A stretch of 64,000 nucleotides of DNA from Pseudomonas parafulva (GTDB taxonomy: Bacteria > Pseudomonadota > Gammaproteobacteria > Pseudomonadales > Pseudomonadaceae), in contig NZ_CP009747.1 in assembly GCF_000800255.1 (NCBI RefSeq), forward strand, positions 4,402,001 to 4,466,000, read 5' to 3'. Made by a program: the position numbers and the translations under genes. Under the pieces are notes generated by a model that had not been told where the DNA came from, made no database searches, and saw only the letters and a program-made list of their open reading frames with translations. Shown piece after piece: positions 27,835-35,740 of the stretch (positions are counted from its first letter, which is position 1; each line of letters starts with the position of its first letter).

Positions 27835-28776
27835 ATGAACCTTGAAAGCAAGTGGCTGGAAGACTTCAGTGCCCTGGCCTCGACGCGTAGCTTCTCTCAG
27901 GCGGCAGAGCGCCGTTTCGTCACCCAGCCGGCCTTCAGCCGCCGCATCCGCAGCCTGGAAGCTGCGCTCGGGCTGACCCTGGTGAACCGCTCGCGCACGC
28001 CCATCGAACTGACCGAAGCCGGGCAGCTTTTTCTGGTCACCGCTCGAACCGTTGTCGACCAATTGAGCGAAGTTCTCCGCCACTTGCACCATTTGGAGGG
28101 CGGGCAGGGCGAGGTCATCCAGGTGGCCGCCGCGCATTCCCTGGCCTCCGGCTTCTTCCCGCGTTGGGTGGCGCAGTTGCGCAACGACGGGCTGAACATC
28201 GCCACCCGGCTGGTGGCCACCAACGTCGGCGACGCCGTGCATGCCCTGCGTGAAGGCGGTTGCGACCTGATGCTGGCGTTCTATGACCCGGATGCCGCCT
28301 TGCAGATGGATGCGGAGATCTTTCCGTCCCTGCACATGGGCACCACCGAGATGCTGCCGGTGTGTGCGGTGGGACCTGATGGCAAGCCGCTGTTCGACCT
28401 GGAAGGCGAGGCCAGCGTGCCGCTGCTGGCCTACAGTGCCGGTGCGTTCCTCGGGCGTTCGGTGAGCCTGCTGCTGCGCCAGCGCAACCTGCGCTACACC
28501 ACGGTGTACGAGACGGCGATGGCCGACAGCCTCAAGAGCATGGCGCTCGAAGGCATGGGCATCGCCTGGGTGCCGCGCCTGTCGATGCGCGGCGAGCTGG
28601 AGCGCGGGGAACTGGTGATCTGCGGCCCCAGCCAGTGGCATGTGCCGCTGGAGATTCGCCTGTACCGCTGCGCGCTGGTGCGCAAGGCCAATGTGCGGTT
28701 GCTGTGGCGCAAGCTCGAAGGTGTCGCACAGGGTGTGGCAGTTGACTCGAAAGTCAGCGCAACCCCCGAAAAATAA
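27835..28776 (+). CDS. LysR-type regulator, HypT/YjiE-like
   Basis: A 313-residue LysR-type regulator. HTH region about 5-65: LESKWLEDFSALASTRSFSQAAERRFVTQPAFSRRIRSLE. The opening and co-inducer domain resemble E. coli HypT (YjiE): 'ETKWLYDF...RNFSQAA' and 'IKIAAAHSLS' there, LESKWLEDF and IQVAAAHSLAS here. HypT responds to hypochlorite through methionine or cysteine oxidation; whether this protein does so is not known. ATG at 27835 has GGAG upstream and removes 12 extra codons of the longer frame. Divergent position suggests it regulates aspA. Confidence 0.83.
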   Translation: MNLESKWLEDFSALASTRSFSQAAERRFVTQPAFSRRIRSLEAALGLTLVNRSRTPIELTEAGQLFLVTARTVVDQLSEVLRHLHHLEGGQGEVIQVAAAHSLASGFFPRWVAQLRNDGLNIATRLVATNVGDAVHALREGGCDLMLAFYDPDAALQMDAEIFPSLHMGTTEMLPVCAVGPDGKPLFDLEGEASVPLLAYSAGAFLGRSVSLLLRQRNLRYTTVYETAMADSLKSMALEGMGIAWVPRLSMRGELERGELVICGPSQWHVPLEIRLYRCALVRKANVRLLWRKLEGVAQGVAVDSKVSATPEK

Positions 28777-28823
28777 GGCCGACAGATGGTCGGCAGGGGT
28801 GCCTGTGCGGCGCTGGGTTACGG

Positions 28824-28829
28824 TATACT
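28824..28829 (+). promoter_or_regulatory. Probable -10 element of the purEK promoter
   Basis: TATACT, one base from TATAAT, preceded by TACGG. The -35 region 17 bp upstream is weak. If used, transcription starts near 28836 and gives a leader of about 110 nt. Confidence 0.5.
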
Positions 28830-28841
28830 GCGCGGCCCCTG

Positions 28842-28906
28842 GACCGGTTAGATCCGGTCATGAACAGCAAACAAGCCACGCCGTCCCGCGTGGCTTGTTG
28901 TTTTTT
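28842..28906 (+). promoter_or_regulatory. purE leader with two hairpins, the second an intrinsic terminator
   Basis: A small hairpin (GACCGG, loop TTAGAT, CCGGTC; 28842-28859) is followed by a perfect 12-bp stem (AACAAGCCACGC / GCGTGGCTTGTT; 28870-28899) and GTTTTTT. The terminator sits between the likely promoter and purE, with 38 bases left before the start codon, so it looks like an attenuator. An ATG at 28860 opens a short frame through the terminator that runs on into purE in another frame. The alternative is simply the terminator of the upstream LysR gene. Confidence 0.65.
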
Positions 28907-28944
28907 GACGGCGCCCCCGGGCGCACAAGCGAAGAGGCTCGACG

Positions 28945-29436
28945 ATGAGTGCACTGGTTGGCGTGATCATGGGCTCCAAGTCCGATTGGTCCACCCTTAG
29001 CCACACCGCCGATATGCTGGAAAAACTCGGCATTCCCTACGAGGTGAAGGTGGTGTCCGCCCACCGCACCCCCGACCTGCTGTTCCAGTACGCCGAACAG
29101 GCCGAAGGCCGCGGCATCGAGGTGATCATCGCTGGCGCTGGCGGTGCTGCGCACCTGCCCGGCATGTGCGCCGCCAAGACCCACCTGCCGGTGCTCGGCG
29201 TGCCGGTCCAGTCGTCGATGCTGTCGGGTGTCGATTCGCTGCTGTCGATCGTGCAGATGCCGGCCGGTGTGCCGGTCGCTACCCTGGCCATCGGCAAGGC
29301 TGGCGCGATCAACGCGGCGCTGCTGTCGGCGAGCATCCTGGGCGCCAAATACCCGCAGTACCATGCGGCGCTCAAGCAGTTCCGCACCGAGCAGACCGAC
29401 ACCGTTCTGGACAACCCGGACCCACGCCAGGCTTGA
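28945..29436 (+). CDS. purE: N5-carboxyaminoimidazole ribonucleotide mutase
   Basis: Converts N5-CAIR to CAIR in de novo purine synthesis; octameric cytosolic enzyme. The 163 residues are normal for PurE class I. Signature regions: [20 protein letters not shown] at the N-terminus, [11 protein letters not shown] (active-site His) and [31 protein letters not shown]. The start codon follows GAAGAGGCTCGACG. Ten bases separate it from purK, its functional partner, forming the purEK operon. Transcription into the operon probably has to pass the leader terminator. Confidence 0.96.
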   Translation: MSALVGVIMGSKSDWSTLSHTADMLEKLGIPYEVKVVSAHRTPDLLFQYAEQAEGRGIEVIIAGAGGAAHLPGMCAAKTHLPVLGVPVQSSMLSGVDSLLSIVQMPAGVPVATLAIGKAGAINAALLSASILGAKYPQYHAALKQFRTEQTDTVLDNPDPRQA

Positions 29437-29446
29437 GGCTGACGAT

Positions 29447-30529
29447 ATGAAGATCGGTGTAATCGGTGGCGGCCAACTGGGCCGCATGCTGGCTCTGGCG
29501 GGTACGCCGCTGGGCATGAACTTCGCTTTCCTCGACCCGGCGCCGGATGCCTGCGCGGCACCGCTGGGCGAACACCTGCGCGCCGACTACGGCGACCAGG
29601 ACCACCTGCGTCAGTTGGCCGACGAAGTCGATCTGGTCACCTTCGAGTTCGAAAGCGTCCCGGCCGAAACCGTCGCCTTCCTCTCGCAGTTCGTGCCGGT
29701 CTACCCGAGCGCCGAGGCGCTGCGCATCGCGCGCGATCGCCTGTTCGAGAAGAGCCTGTTCCGCGACCTGGGTATTCCCACTCCGGCCTTCGCCGATATC
29801 CTCTCGCAGGCCGACCTCGACGCCGCCGTGGCCAGCATCGGCCTACCGGCCGTGCTCAAGACTCGCACCCTGGGCTACGACGGCAAGGGCCAGAAAGTCC
29901 TGCGCACGGCGCAGGACGTGGCAGGCACGTTCGCCGAGTTGGGCAGCGTGCCCTGTCTGCTGGAAGGTTTCGTGCCGTTCACCGGCGAAGTCTCGCTGGT
30001 GGCCGTGCGGGGCCGTGACGGCGAGACGCGCTTCTATCCCCTGGTGCACAACACCCACGACAGCGGCATCCTGCGCCTGTCGGTGGCCAGTGTCGCGCAC
30101 CCGTTGCAGGCCCTGGCCGAAGACTACGTCGCCCGCGTGCTCGAGAAACTCGACTACGTCGGGGTCATGGCTTTCGAGTTCTTCGAGGTGGACGGCGGTC
30201 TGAAGGCCAATGAGATCGCCCCGCGGGTGCACAACTCCGGGCACTGGACCATCGAAGGCGCCGAGTGCAGCCAGTTCGAGAACCACCTGCGCGCCGTCGC
30301 CGGCCTGCCGCTGGGCTCGACCGCCAAGGTCGGTGAGAGCGCCATGCTCAACTTTATCGGCGAGGTGCCGGCCGTGGGCAAGGTGACGGCCATCGACGAT
30401 TGCCACCTGCACCACTATGGCAAAGCGTTCAAGGTCGGTCGTAAAGTCGGCCACGCCACGTTGCGCTGCAAGGACATGGCTACCCTCCAGGCGAAGATCG
30501 CCGAAGTCGAGCAACTGATCGGCGGCTGA
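29447..30529 (+). CDS. purK: N5-carboxyaminoimidazole ribonucleotide synthase
   Basis: ATP-grasp enzyme that makes N5-CAIR from AIR, bicarbonate and ATP, supplying PurE. 360 residues from the ATG at 29447 (MKIGVIGGGQLGRMLALAG, the PurK N-terminal glycine loop). ATP-grasp motifs include LKTRTLGYDGKGQKV, FVPFTGEVSLVAVRGRDGE and the metal-binding EFFEVDGGLKANEIAPRVHNSGHWT. The frame is open far upstream through purE, but those residues overlap purE and are not coding. GAGGCTGACGAT provides the ribosome site. Second gene of purEK. Confidence 0.96.
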   Translation: MKIGVIGGGQLGRMLALAGTPLGMNFAFLDPAPDACAAPLGEHLRADYGDQDHLRQLADEVDLVTFEFESVPAETVAFLSQFVPVYPSAEALRIARDRLFEKSLFRDLGIPTPAFADILSQADLDAAVASIGLPAVLKTRTLGYDGKGQKVLRTAQDVAGTFAELGSVPCLLEGFVPFTGEVSLVAVRGRDGETRFYPLVHNTHDSGILRLSVASVAHPLQALAEDYVARVLEKLDYVGVMAFEFFEVDGGLKANEIAPRVHNSGHWTIEGAECSQFENHLRAVAGLPLGSTAKVGESAMLNFIGEVPAVGKVTAIDDCHLHHYGKAFKVGRKVGHATLRCKDMATLQAKIAEVEQLIGG

Positions 30530-30624
30530 TCGAACTTCGCCGGGCGCCCGCCCTCTGAAATGGCAACACGCCAAAGCGCTGCACGGGCTTTGGCCTGTTC
30601 CATCTTTATTGCGGAGGGATTGCC

Positions 30625-30870
30625 ATGGGCATCATCGGAACTATCTTCATCGGCCTGATCGTCGGCCTGCTCGCGCGTTTCCTCAAACCGGGCGACGACA
30701 GCATGGGCCTGATCATGACCATCCTGCTCGGCATCGCCGGCTCGCTGGTGGCCACCTACGGCGGCCAGGCGCTGGGTATCTATCATGCCGGCCAGGCGGC
30801 GGGCTTCTTCGGCGCGCTGGTCGGCGCCATCGTGCTGCTGGTGATCTACGGATTCATCAAGAAGCGTTGA
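30625..30870 (+). CDS. GlsB/YeaQ/YmgE family stress-response membrane protein
   Basis: An 81-residue, almost wholly hydrophobic inner-membrane protein of the transglycosylase-associated (GlsB/YeaQ/YmgE) family. Three membrane segments separated by the conserved LARFLKPGDDSMGLIMTILLG and AGSLVATYGGQ. The family is general-stress inducible in several bacteria but its molecular role is unclear. GGAGGG upstream of ATG. It may have its own promoter; the 95-bp gap after purK holds an imperfect hairpin (GCCAAAG ... CTTTGGC, 30570-30594) without a good T-run. Confidence 0.85.
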   Translation: MGIIGTIFIGLIVGLLARFLKPGDDSMGLIMTILLGIAGSLVATYGGQALGIYHAGQAAGFFGALVGAIVLLVIYGFIKKR

Positions 30871-30918
30871 ACACAGGCTAGAATGCGCGGCAATTCATCC
30901 GAGTTGCCGAGCATTGCC

Positions 30919-31452
30919 ATGCGTGCGTCATTCCTGTTTTCCCTGTTGCTGGCCAGCACCCTGGCCCATGCCGAGCTGCCCGAGACCGATTGGCTGGAGC
31001 TGATGCCTAAGTCGGACCAGAAGGCCCTCGAGCAGATGCCTGAAATCGACCACAACTCACCTGAAGCGCTCGGCACCTTCACCGCCAAGGGTGGCCTGAA
31101 GCAGAGCAAGGGTCTGCCTGCGGTGATGTACTCGACCAAGACCGTGGCGGCGATGAACGGCCGGCAGATCCGCCTGGGCGGTTATCCGGTGCCGCTGGAA
31201 AGCGACGCCAAGGGCAACAGCACGTTGTTCTTCCTGGTCCCGTATCCGGGCGCCTGCATCCACGTGCCGCCGCCACCACCGAACCAGTTGGTGCTGGTGC
31301 GCTACCCCAAAGGCCTGAAGATCACCGATATCTACACGCCGCTGTGGGTCAGCGGCGCCTTGAAGATCGAGAAGGTGAGCAACGACCTGGCCGACGCGGC
31401 CTACGCGCTGGACGCGGCGAAGGTGCGGGTGGTGGAAGACGCCGACCTCTGA
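30919..31452 (+). CDS. Exported DUF3299 protein
   Basis: A 177-residue protein with an N-terminal signal peptide (MRASFLFSLLLASTLAHA, cleavage before ELPETDW). The frame is open from 30883, but the ATG at 30919 puts the signal peptide at the N-terminus. The DUF3299 hallmark is visible as MNGRQIRLGGYPVPLE and the FFLVPYPGACIHVPPPPPNQ motif with its single Cys. Function of this periplasmic family is not established; members often sit near membrane export or lipoprotein genes. Its stop lies in a CTCTGAG ... CTCAGAG dyad shared with the convergent mutarotase gene. Confidence 0.82.
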   Translation: MRASFLFSLLLASTLAHAELPETDWLELMPKSDQKALEQMPEIDHNSPEALGTFTAKGGLKQSKGLPAVMYSTKTVAAMNGRQIRLGGYPVPLESDAKGNSTLFFLVPYPGACIHVPPPPPNQLVLVRYPKGLKITDIYTPLWVSGALKIEKVSNDLADAAYALDAAKVRVVEDADL

Positions 31453-31465
31453 GTCGCCGTAGGGC

Positions 31466-32362
31466 TCAGAGCGCTTCGCTGCTCAGTTCCACCTGCAGCA
31501 CATGGCCCGCGCCGGGCGCCAGGGTGACCACGTCGTCCCACACGTTCGCCGTCTCGATGCACAGCATGCGCTGCCAGCCATCGTCGGCCATGTCCGGCAA
31601 CTCGCGGGCTCGGTCGGTCCAGGGGTTCCAGATCACTGCGCTGCGCGAGCCGCTGGCACGCAAGATGACTCGGCGGTTCCAGCGCGGATCGACGATCGCC
31701 AGTTGCTGGGGCGTGTTCAGGTAGATACGGTCGGTCTCGCCCGCAAAGCGCAGCACGCTGTGCTGGGTGCGCGGCTCCCAGTTCTCCAGGGTTTCGATGT
31801 AAGTCAGGCCCTCGACACCCTCCACCTGCACCTCGCGCACGTCACTCACGGCGAAGTAGCTGTGCAGCGCCTGGCTCAGGGTGACGGGCGCCTCGCCCAG
31901 GTTGCGACTGGACAGTGCGACGCGCAGTTGCGTGCCCAATTCGATCACCAGGCGCAATTCGACGGTGTGCGGCCAGTCGGGCAGTTGGCCCTGGGCCTGC
32001 GGCAAGTCGAATTCGATACGCAGTGTTTCATCGCGCTCCTCGACACCCAGCAGTTGCCAGTCGCGGCCACGCACCAGGCCGTGGGCCGGTGCTTCGCTGC
32101 CTTGGTACATCGCGCGGACCGAGTCAGGATTGCGCTGGAAGTTGCTGAACCAGGGCCAGCACACCGGCACCCCGGCGCGCACCGACTTGCCTGGACGGAA
32201 CAGAGCCTGGTCGCTCAGCCACAGCAGCGGCGGTTCGCCGAGGCGCTGGTAGCTGAGGATCTGCGCGCCCTGCTGGGCGATGAGAAGTTCGGCGTGCTGG
32301 CTGACGATGCGCCAGCAGCTGAGTTCGCCGTGTTGCTCGGTGTCGACCGTGAAGGTTGCCAT
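31466..32362 (-). CDS. D-hexose-6-phosphate mutarotase (YeaD type)
   Basis: Interconverts alpha and beta anomers of glucose-6-phosphate and related hexose phosphates; cytosolic, aldose epimerase superfamily of beta-sandwich enzymes. 298 residues from the ATG at 32362 (MATFTVDTEQHGELSCWRI). Diagnostic segments: KSVRAGVPVCWPWFSN, the His in PAHGLVRGRDW, the second His in TLSQALHSYFAVSDV, and the C-terminal acidic region AVIWNPWTDRARELPDMAD. GAGGG precedes the start. Functionally it would help channel sugar phosphate to zwf, though it is not linked to it here. Confidence 0.88.
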   Translation of the reverse strand: MATFTVDTEQHGELSCWRIVSQHAELLIAQQGAQILSYQRLGEPPLLWLSDQALFRPGKSVRAGVPVCWPWFSNFQRNPDSVRAMYQGSEAPAHGLVRGRDWQLLGVEERDETLRIEFDLPQAQGQLPDWPHTVELRLVIELGTQLRVALSSRNLGEAPVTLSQALHSYFAVSDVREVQVEGVEGLTYIETLENWEPRTQHSVLRFAGETDRIYLNTPQQLAIVDPRWNRRVILRASGSRSAVIWNPWTDRARELPDMADDGWQRMLCIETANVWDDVVTLAPGAGHVLQVELSSEAL

Positions 32363-32433
32363 GCGGCCCTCATTCAATGCGGGTGAGGCCGTTGGACCTC
32401 GATGCCGACGTCGAGTTTACCGCGCGGCGGGCT

Positions 32434-32832
32434 TCAGCAGCGCGGCACGGAGCGGGTGCGGCCGCTGCCGTCGATGGCGACGAAGACGAATACCGCTTCG
32501 GTGACCTTGCGCCATTCGCTGGACAGCGGGTCGTCGCTCCACACCTCGACCATCATGCGGATGGAGCTGCGCCCGATTTCCAGGGTCTGGGTGTAGAACG
32601 ACAGTTGCGCGCCCACGGCCACCGGCACCAGAAAGGCCATGCGGTCGATGGACACGGTGGCCACGCGTCCGCTCGCGACGCGGCTGGCCATGGCGGTGCC
32701 AGCCAAGTCCATCTGCGCGACCAGCCAGCCGCCGAAGATGTCGCCGAAGCCGTTGGTTTCACGCGGCAGCGCGGTGATCTGCAAGGCCAGGTCGCCCTGC
32801 GGGATGGGATCTTCTTGTTCGAGCTCAATCAT
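32434..32832 (-). CDS. Acyl-CoA thioesterase, YciA-like
   Basis: A 132-residue hotdog-fold acyl-CoA thioesterase. The sequence ALPRETNGFGDIFGGWLVAQMDLAGTAMA has the N-x-x-G-x-I-F-G-G pattern with catalytic Asp typical of YciA, followed by VATVSIDRMAFLVPVAVG and the C-terminal strands EAVFVFVAIDGSGRTRSVP. YciA enzymes hydrolyse a broad range of acyl-CoAs and may prevent CoA sequestration. AGAGG before the ATG. Stands alone between the mutarotase and a 356-bp intergenic region. Confidence 0.86.
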   Translation of the reverse strand: MIELEQEDPIPQGDLALQITALPRETNGFGDIFGGWLVAQMDLAGTAMASRVASGRVATVSIDRMAFLVPVAVGAQLSFYTQTLEIGRSSIRMMVEVWSDDPLSSEWRKVTEAVFVFVAIDGSGRTRSVPRC

Positions 32833-33188
32833 GCCGTGGGGCCTCTGACCCGTGAAGCTTCATTGGTTGGCGCGGTGGTGGACGCCCTGAAAACGATTCA
32901 GCGCGAAACATACTACGCTGATCTGGCTGCCGGCGGTGGCCAAAGGAAAACGCTGAGGAACCGTCTGTCCAGTGTGACCGGCGTTTTCGCACAACGTCCC
33001 ACATCGTAGCCAACCTTTTCCTACAACGGGCCAGTATATAGACGGGATTGGCCAGCGACGACAGCGCCATGGTGAATAACTGTAGGGTTTTTGTATCGCT
33101 ATGAGCAGCGCTTAGCAATTTGCTATCTTCGCCCTTCCCGCACCAGCAGCCGCGCCACAAGCGGCCTGTCCTATAAAAGAGAATCTCC
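32833..33188. other. 356-bp divergent intergenic region
   Basis: No convincing gene. It must hold promoters for the thioesterase and the MFS gene. The only notable elements are a short palindrome TAGCAA-T-TTGCTA at 33113-33125 next to a TATCTT that could be a -10, and a moderately AT-rich stretch 33060-33130. No clear -35 match. Confidence 0.5.
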
Positions 33189-34478
33189 ATGACCGCCGTG
33201 CCCAACCCCCTCGAACAGCCTTCCCGGCCGCTGACCCGCAGCGACTACAAGACCCTTTCGCTGTCGGCGCTGGGCGGCGCGTTGGAGTTCTATGACTTCA
33301 TCATTTTCGTGTTCTTCGCCACGGTGGTCGGCAAACTGTTCTTCCCCGCCGACATGCCCGAATGGCTGCGCCTGATGCAGACCTTCGGCATCTTCGCTGC
33401 CGGCTACCTGGCGCGGCCACTGGGCGGCATCGTCATGGCCCACTTCGGTGACCTGCTCGGGCGCAAGAAGATGTTCACCTTGAGTATCTTCATGATGGCG
33501 CTGCCGACGCTGATCATGGGCCTGCTACCGACCTATGCGCAGATCGGCCTGTGGGCACCGATCCTGCTGCTGCTGATGCGCGTGGTGCAGGGCGCGGCGA
33601 TTGGAGGCGAAGTGCCGGGGGCCTGGGTGTTCGTCTCCGAGCACGTGCCCGAGCGCAACACCGGGTATGCCTGCGGCACGCTCACGGCGGGGCTGACGGC
33701 GGGCATCTTGCTGGGCTCGTTGGTGGCCACCTTGATCAACACCTTGTACACCCCAGAGCAAGTGGCCGACTACGCCTGGCGTATTCCTTTCCTGCTCGGC
33801 GGCGTGTTCGGTCTGTTCGCGGTGTACCTGCGGCGTTGGCTGCATGAAACCCCGGTGTTCGCCGAAATGCAGCAGCGCAAGGCTCTGGCCGAGGAACTGC
33901 CACTGCGTGCGGTCCTGCGCGATCACCAGGGCGCGATCGTTCTGTCGATGTTGCTGACCTGGCTGCTGTCGGCGGGCATCGTGGTGGTGATCCTGATGAC
34001 CCCGGCATTGCTGCAGAGCCTGTACCACATCAGCCCCACCGATTCGCTCAAGGCCAACAGCCTGGCCATCGTTCTGCTCAGCCTGGGTTGCATCGGTGCG
34101 GGTAGCCTGGCGGATCGCTTCGGCGCCGGGCGGGTGTTCGTGCTCGGCAGCCTGGGGCTGCTGGCCTCGTCCTGGGTCTTCTACCACAGCCTGCCGACGC
34201 GCCCGGACCTGCTGTTTCCGCTGTATGCCGTCACCGGTCTGTTCGTCGGCCTGGTCGGCGCGGTGCCCTACGTGATGGTCAAGGCGTTCCCGGCAGCGGT
34301 GCGGTTCAGTGGGCTGTCGTTCTCCTACAACGTTGCCTATGCCATTTTCGGCGGCCTCACGCCCATGGTGGTGACCGGGCTGCTCAAAGTCAGCCCCATG
34401 GCGCCGGCCTACTATGTGGCGGGGCTGTGTGCGGTGGGCCTGGGGGTAGGGCTGTACCTGCTCGCACGAAAACGCTGA
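33189..34478 (+). CDS. MFS transporter, metabolite:H+ symporter type
   Basis: A 429-residue inner-membrane major facilitator with 12 predicted helices. It resembles the ProP/ShiA/KgtP metabolite:H+ symporter family: the first helix LGGALEFYDFIIFVFFATVVG, the loop 2-3 motif MAHFGDLLGRKKMF (G-D-x-x-G-R-K/R), and the central GAAIGGEVPGAWVFVSEHVPERN. Family members carry dicarboxylates, shikimate, proline-betaine or similar anions; the substrate here is unknown. GAGAATCTCC just before the ATG. Followed by a GATGAAGGGCC / GGCCTTTCATC hairpin that reaches into the pstS Pho box. Confidence 0.87.
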   Translation: MTAVPNPLEQPSRPLTRSDYKTLSLSALGGALEFYDFIIFVFFATVVGKLFFPADMPEWLRLMQTFGIFAAGYLARPLGGIVMAHFGDLLGRKKMFTLSIFMMALPTLIMGLLPTYAQIGLWAPILLLLMRVVQGAAIGGEVPGAWVFVSEHVPERNTGYACGTLTAGLTAGILLGSLVATLINTLYTPEQVADYAWRIPFLLGGVFGLFAVYLRRWLHETPVFAEMQQRKALAEELPLRAVLRDHQGAIVLSMLLTWLLSAGIVVVILMTPALLQSLYHISPTDSLKANSLAIVLLSLGCIGAGSLADRFGAGRVFVLGSLGLLASSWVFYHSLPTRPDLLFPLYAVTGLFVGLVGAVPYVMVKAFPAAVRFSGLSFSYNVAYAIFGGLTPMVVTGLLKVSPMAPAYYVAGLCAVGLGVGLYLLARKR

Positions 34479-34489
34479 CGACCCGACAT

Positions 34490-34522
34490 GATGAAGGGCC
34501 TTCGCAATGATGGCCTTTCATC
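34490..34522 (+). terminator. Terminator-like hairpin after the MFS gene, overlapping the Pho box
   Basis: GATGAAGGGCC, 11-base loop, GGCCTTTCATC: an 11-bp stem with one G.U pair. There is no long T-run after it, so termination would be weak. Its right arm contains the first repeat of the pstS Pho box. Confidence 0.5.
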
Positions 34523-34543
34523 CATTTGTCACAATTAGGTCAT
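34515..34543 (+). promoter_or_regulatory. Pho box upstream of pstS
   Basis: Three 7-bp direct repeats, each separated by 4 bp: CTTTCAT, TTGTCAC, AGGTCAT. They follow the PhoB consensus CTGTCAT with 11-bp period. It ends 73 bp before the pstS start codon, a normal distance for a PhoB-activated promoter. Confidence 0.85.
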
Positions 34544-34616
34544 ATCGTGTTCATGCGGCGTGCCGATACTGGGCCCCGTTCCATCCGACACCCCCCATTC
34601 CTGCTAGGAGTAAGGC

Positions 34617-35597
34617 ATGAAATTGAAGCGTTTGATGGCGGCCCTCACCTTTGCCGCCGCTGGCGTCGCAGCCGCCACCGCGGTCGCCGCTGTCGATCCT
34701 GCTATCCCGACCTACACCAAGACCACGGGTGTGTCGGGCAACCTCTCCAGCGTCGGTTCCGATACCCTCGCGAACCTGATGACCCTGTGGGCCGAGGCCT
34801 ACAAGAAGGAATATCCGAACGTCAACATCCAGATCCAGGCTGCTGGCTCGTCCACCGCACCACCTGCGCTGACCGAGGGCACCGCCAACCTCGGCCCGAT
34901 GAGCCGCAAGATGAAGGACGTCGAGCTGCAGGCCTTCGAGCAGAAGTACGGTTACAAGCCGACCGCCATTCCGGTCGCTGTCGATGCCTTGGCCGTGTTC
35001 GTGCACAAGGACAACCCGATTCAGCACCTGACCATGGAACAGGTCGATGCCATTTTCTCTTCCACCCGCCTGTGCGGTGGCAAGACCGAGGTCAAGACCT
35101 GGGGCGACGTGGGCGTGACCGGCGACCTGGCCAGCAAGCCCATCCAACTGTTCGGACGCAACTCGGTGTCCGGCACCTATGGCTACTTCAAGGAAGAGGC
35201 GCTGTGCAAAGGCGACTTCAAGCCTAACGTCAACGAACAGCCCGGCTCGGCGTCGGTGGTGCAGTCGATCAGTTCCTCGCTGAACAGCATCGGTTACTCG
35301 GGCATCGGCTACAAAACCGCCAGCGTGAAGACCGTTGCCCTGGCCAAGAAAGGCAGCAGCGAGTTCATCGAAGACACCGAAGAGAACGCCCTGAACGGCA
35401 AGTATCCGCTGTCGCGCTTCCTCTACGTGTACGTGAACAAGGCGCCGAACAAGCCGCTGGCACCGCTGGAAGCCGAGTTCGTCAAGCTGGTGCTGTCCCA
35501 GGCCGGCCAGCAGGTGGTGGTGAAGGATGGCTACATCCCGCTGCCGGCCAAAGTCGTCGAGAAAACCCTGAACGACCTGGGCCTGGCCCACAAGTAA
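34617..35597 (+). CDS. pstS: Phosphate ABC transporter, periplasmic binding protein PstS
   Basis: High-affinity periplasmic phosphate-binding subunit of the Pst transporter. 326 residues with a signal peptide ([14 protein letters not shown], cleavage about residue 25). The mature protein has the phosphate-site segments [30 protein letters not shown] and [19 protein letters not shown] (R-x-x-x-S-G-T). Short-type Pseudomonas PstS, distinct from the long E. coli form. Preceded by a Pho box and followed by a terminator, so pstS makes a separate abundant transcript upstream of pstCAB. GGAGTAAGGC gives the ribosome site. Confidence 0.94.
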   Translation: MKLKRLMAALTFAAAGVAAATAVAAVDPAIPTYTKTTGVSGNLSSVGSDTLANLMTLWAEAYKKEYPNVNIQIQAAGSSTAPPALTEGTANLGPMSRKMKDVELQAFEQKYGYKPTAIPVAVDALAVFVHKDNPIQHLTMEQVDAIFSSTRLCGGKTEVKTWGDVGVTGDLASKPIQLFGRNSVSGTYGYFKEEALCKGDFKPNVNEQPGSASVVQSISSSLNSIGYSGIGYKTASVKTVALAKKGSSEFIEDTEENALNGKYPLSRFLYVYVNKAPNKPLAPLEAEFVKLVLSQAGQQVVVKDGYIPLPAKVVEKTLNDLGLAHK

Positions 35598-35654
35598 GAC
35601 GATGACCCGGAAGCGATCGGTCTTCAGCCGCCGATCGTTTCCACCGCCTTTTCA

Positions 35655-35689
35655 GTCCGGCGCCAGATACCTGAGCGGCGGGCTTTTTT
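35655..35689 (+). terminator. Terminator between pstS and pstC
   Basis: GTCCGGCGC ... GCGGCGGGC with one mismatch and one G.U pair, followed by TTTTTT. A second hairpin without a good T-run (CGATCGG / CCGATCG) lies at 35614-35638. It separates pstS from the pstC Pho box next to it. Confidence 0.7.
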
Positions 35690-35718
35690 GCGTCATTGTG
35701 TTGTCATGTTTCTGTAAT
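35690..35718 (+). promoter_or_regulatory. Pho box upstream of pstC
   Basis: GCGTCAT, TTGTCAT, CTGTAAT: three 7-bp repeats with 4-bp spacers, starting one base after the pstS terminator T-run. It ends 22 bp before the pstC start, so the pstCAB-phoU promoter would give a very short leader. Confidence 0.82.
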
Positions 35719-35740
35719 ACGGTGCCACTAGGGTGTGCCC

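Noticed and set aside
33113..33125. Palindrome TAGCAA-T-TTGCTA as a specific operator
   Set aside because: Short, AT-rich and close to a possible -10; could arise by chance, so only noted in the intergenic entry.
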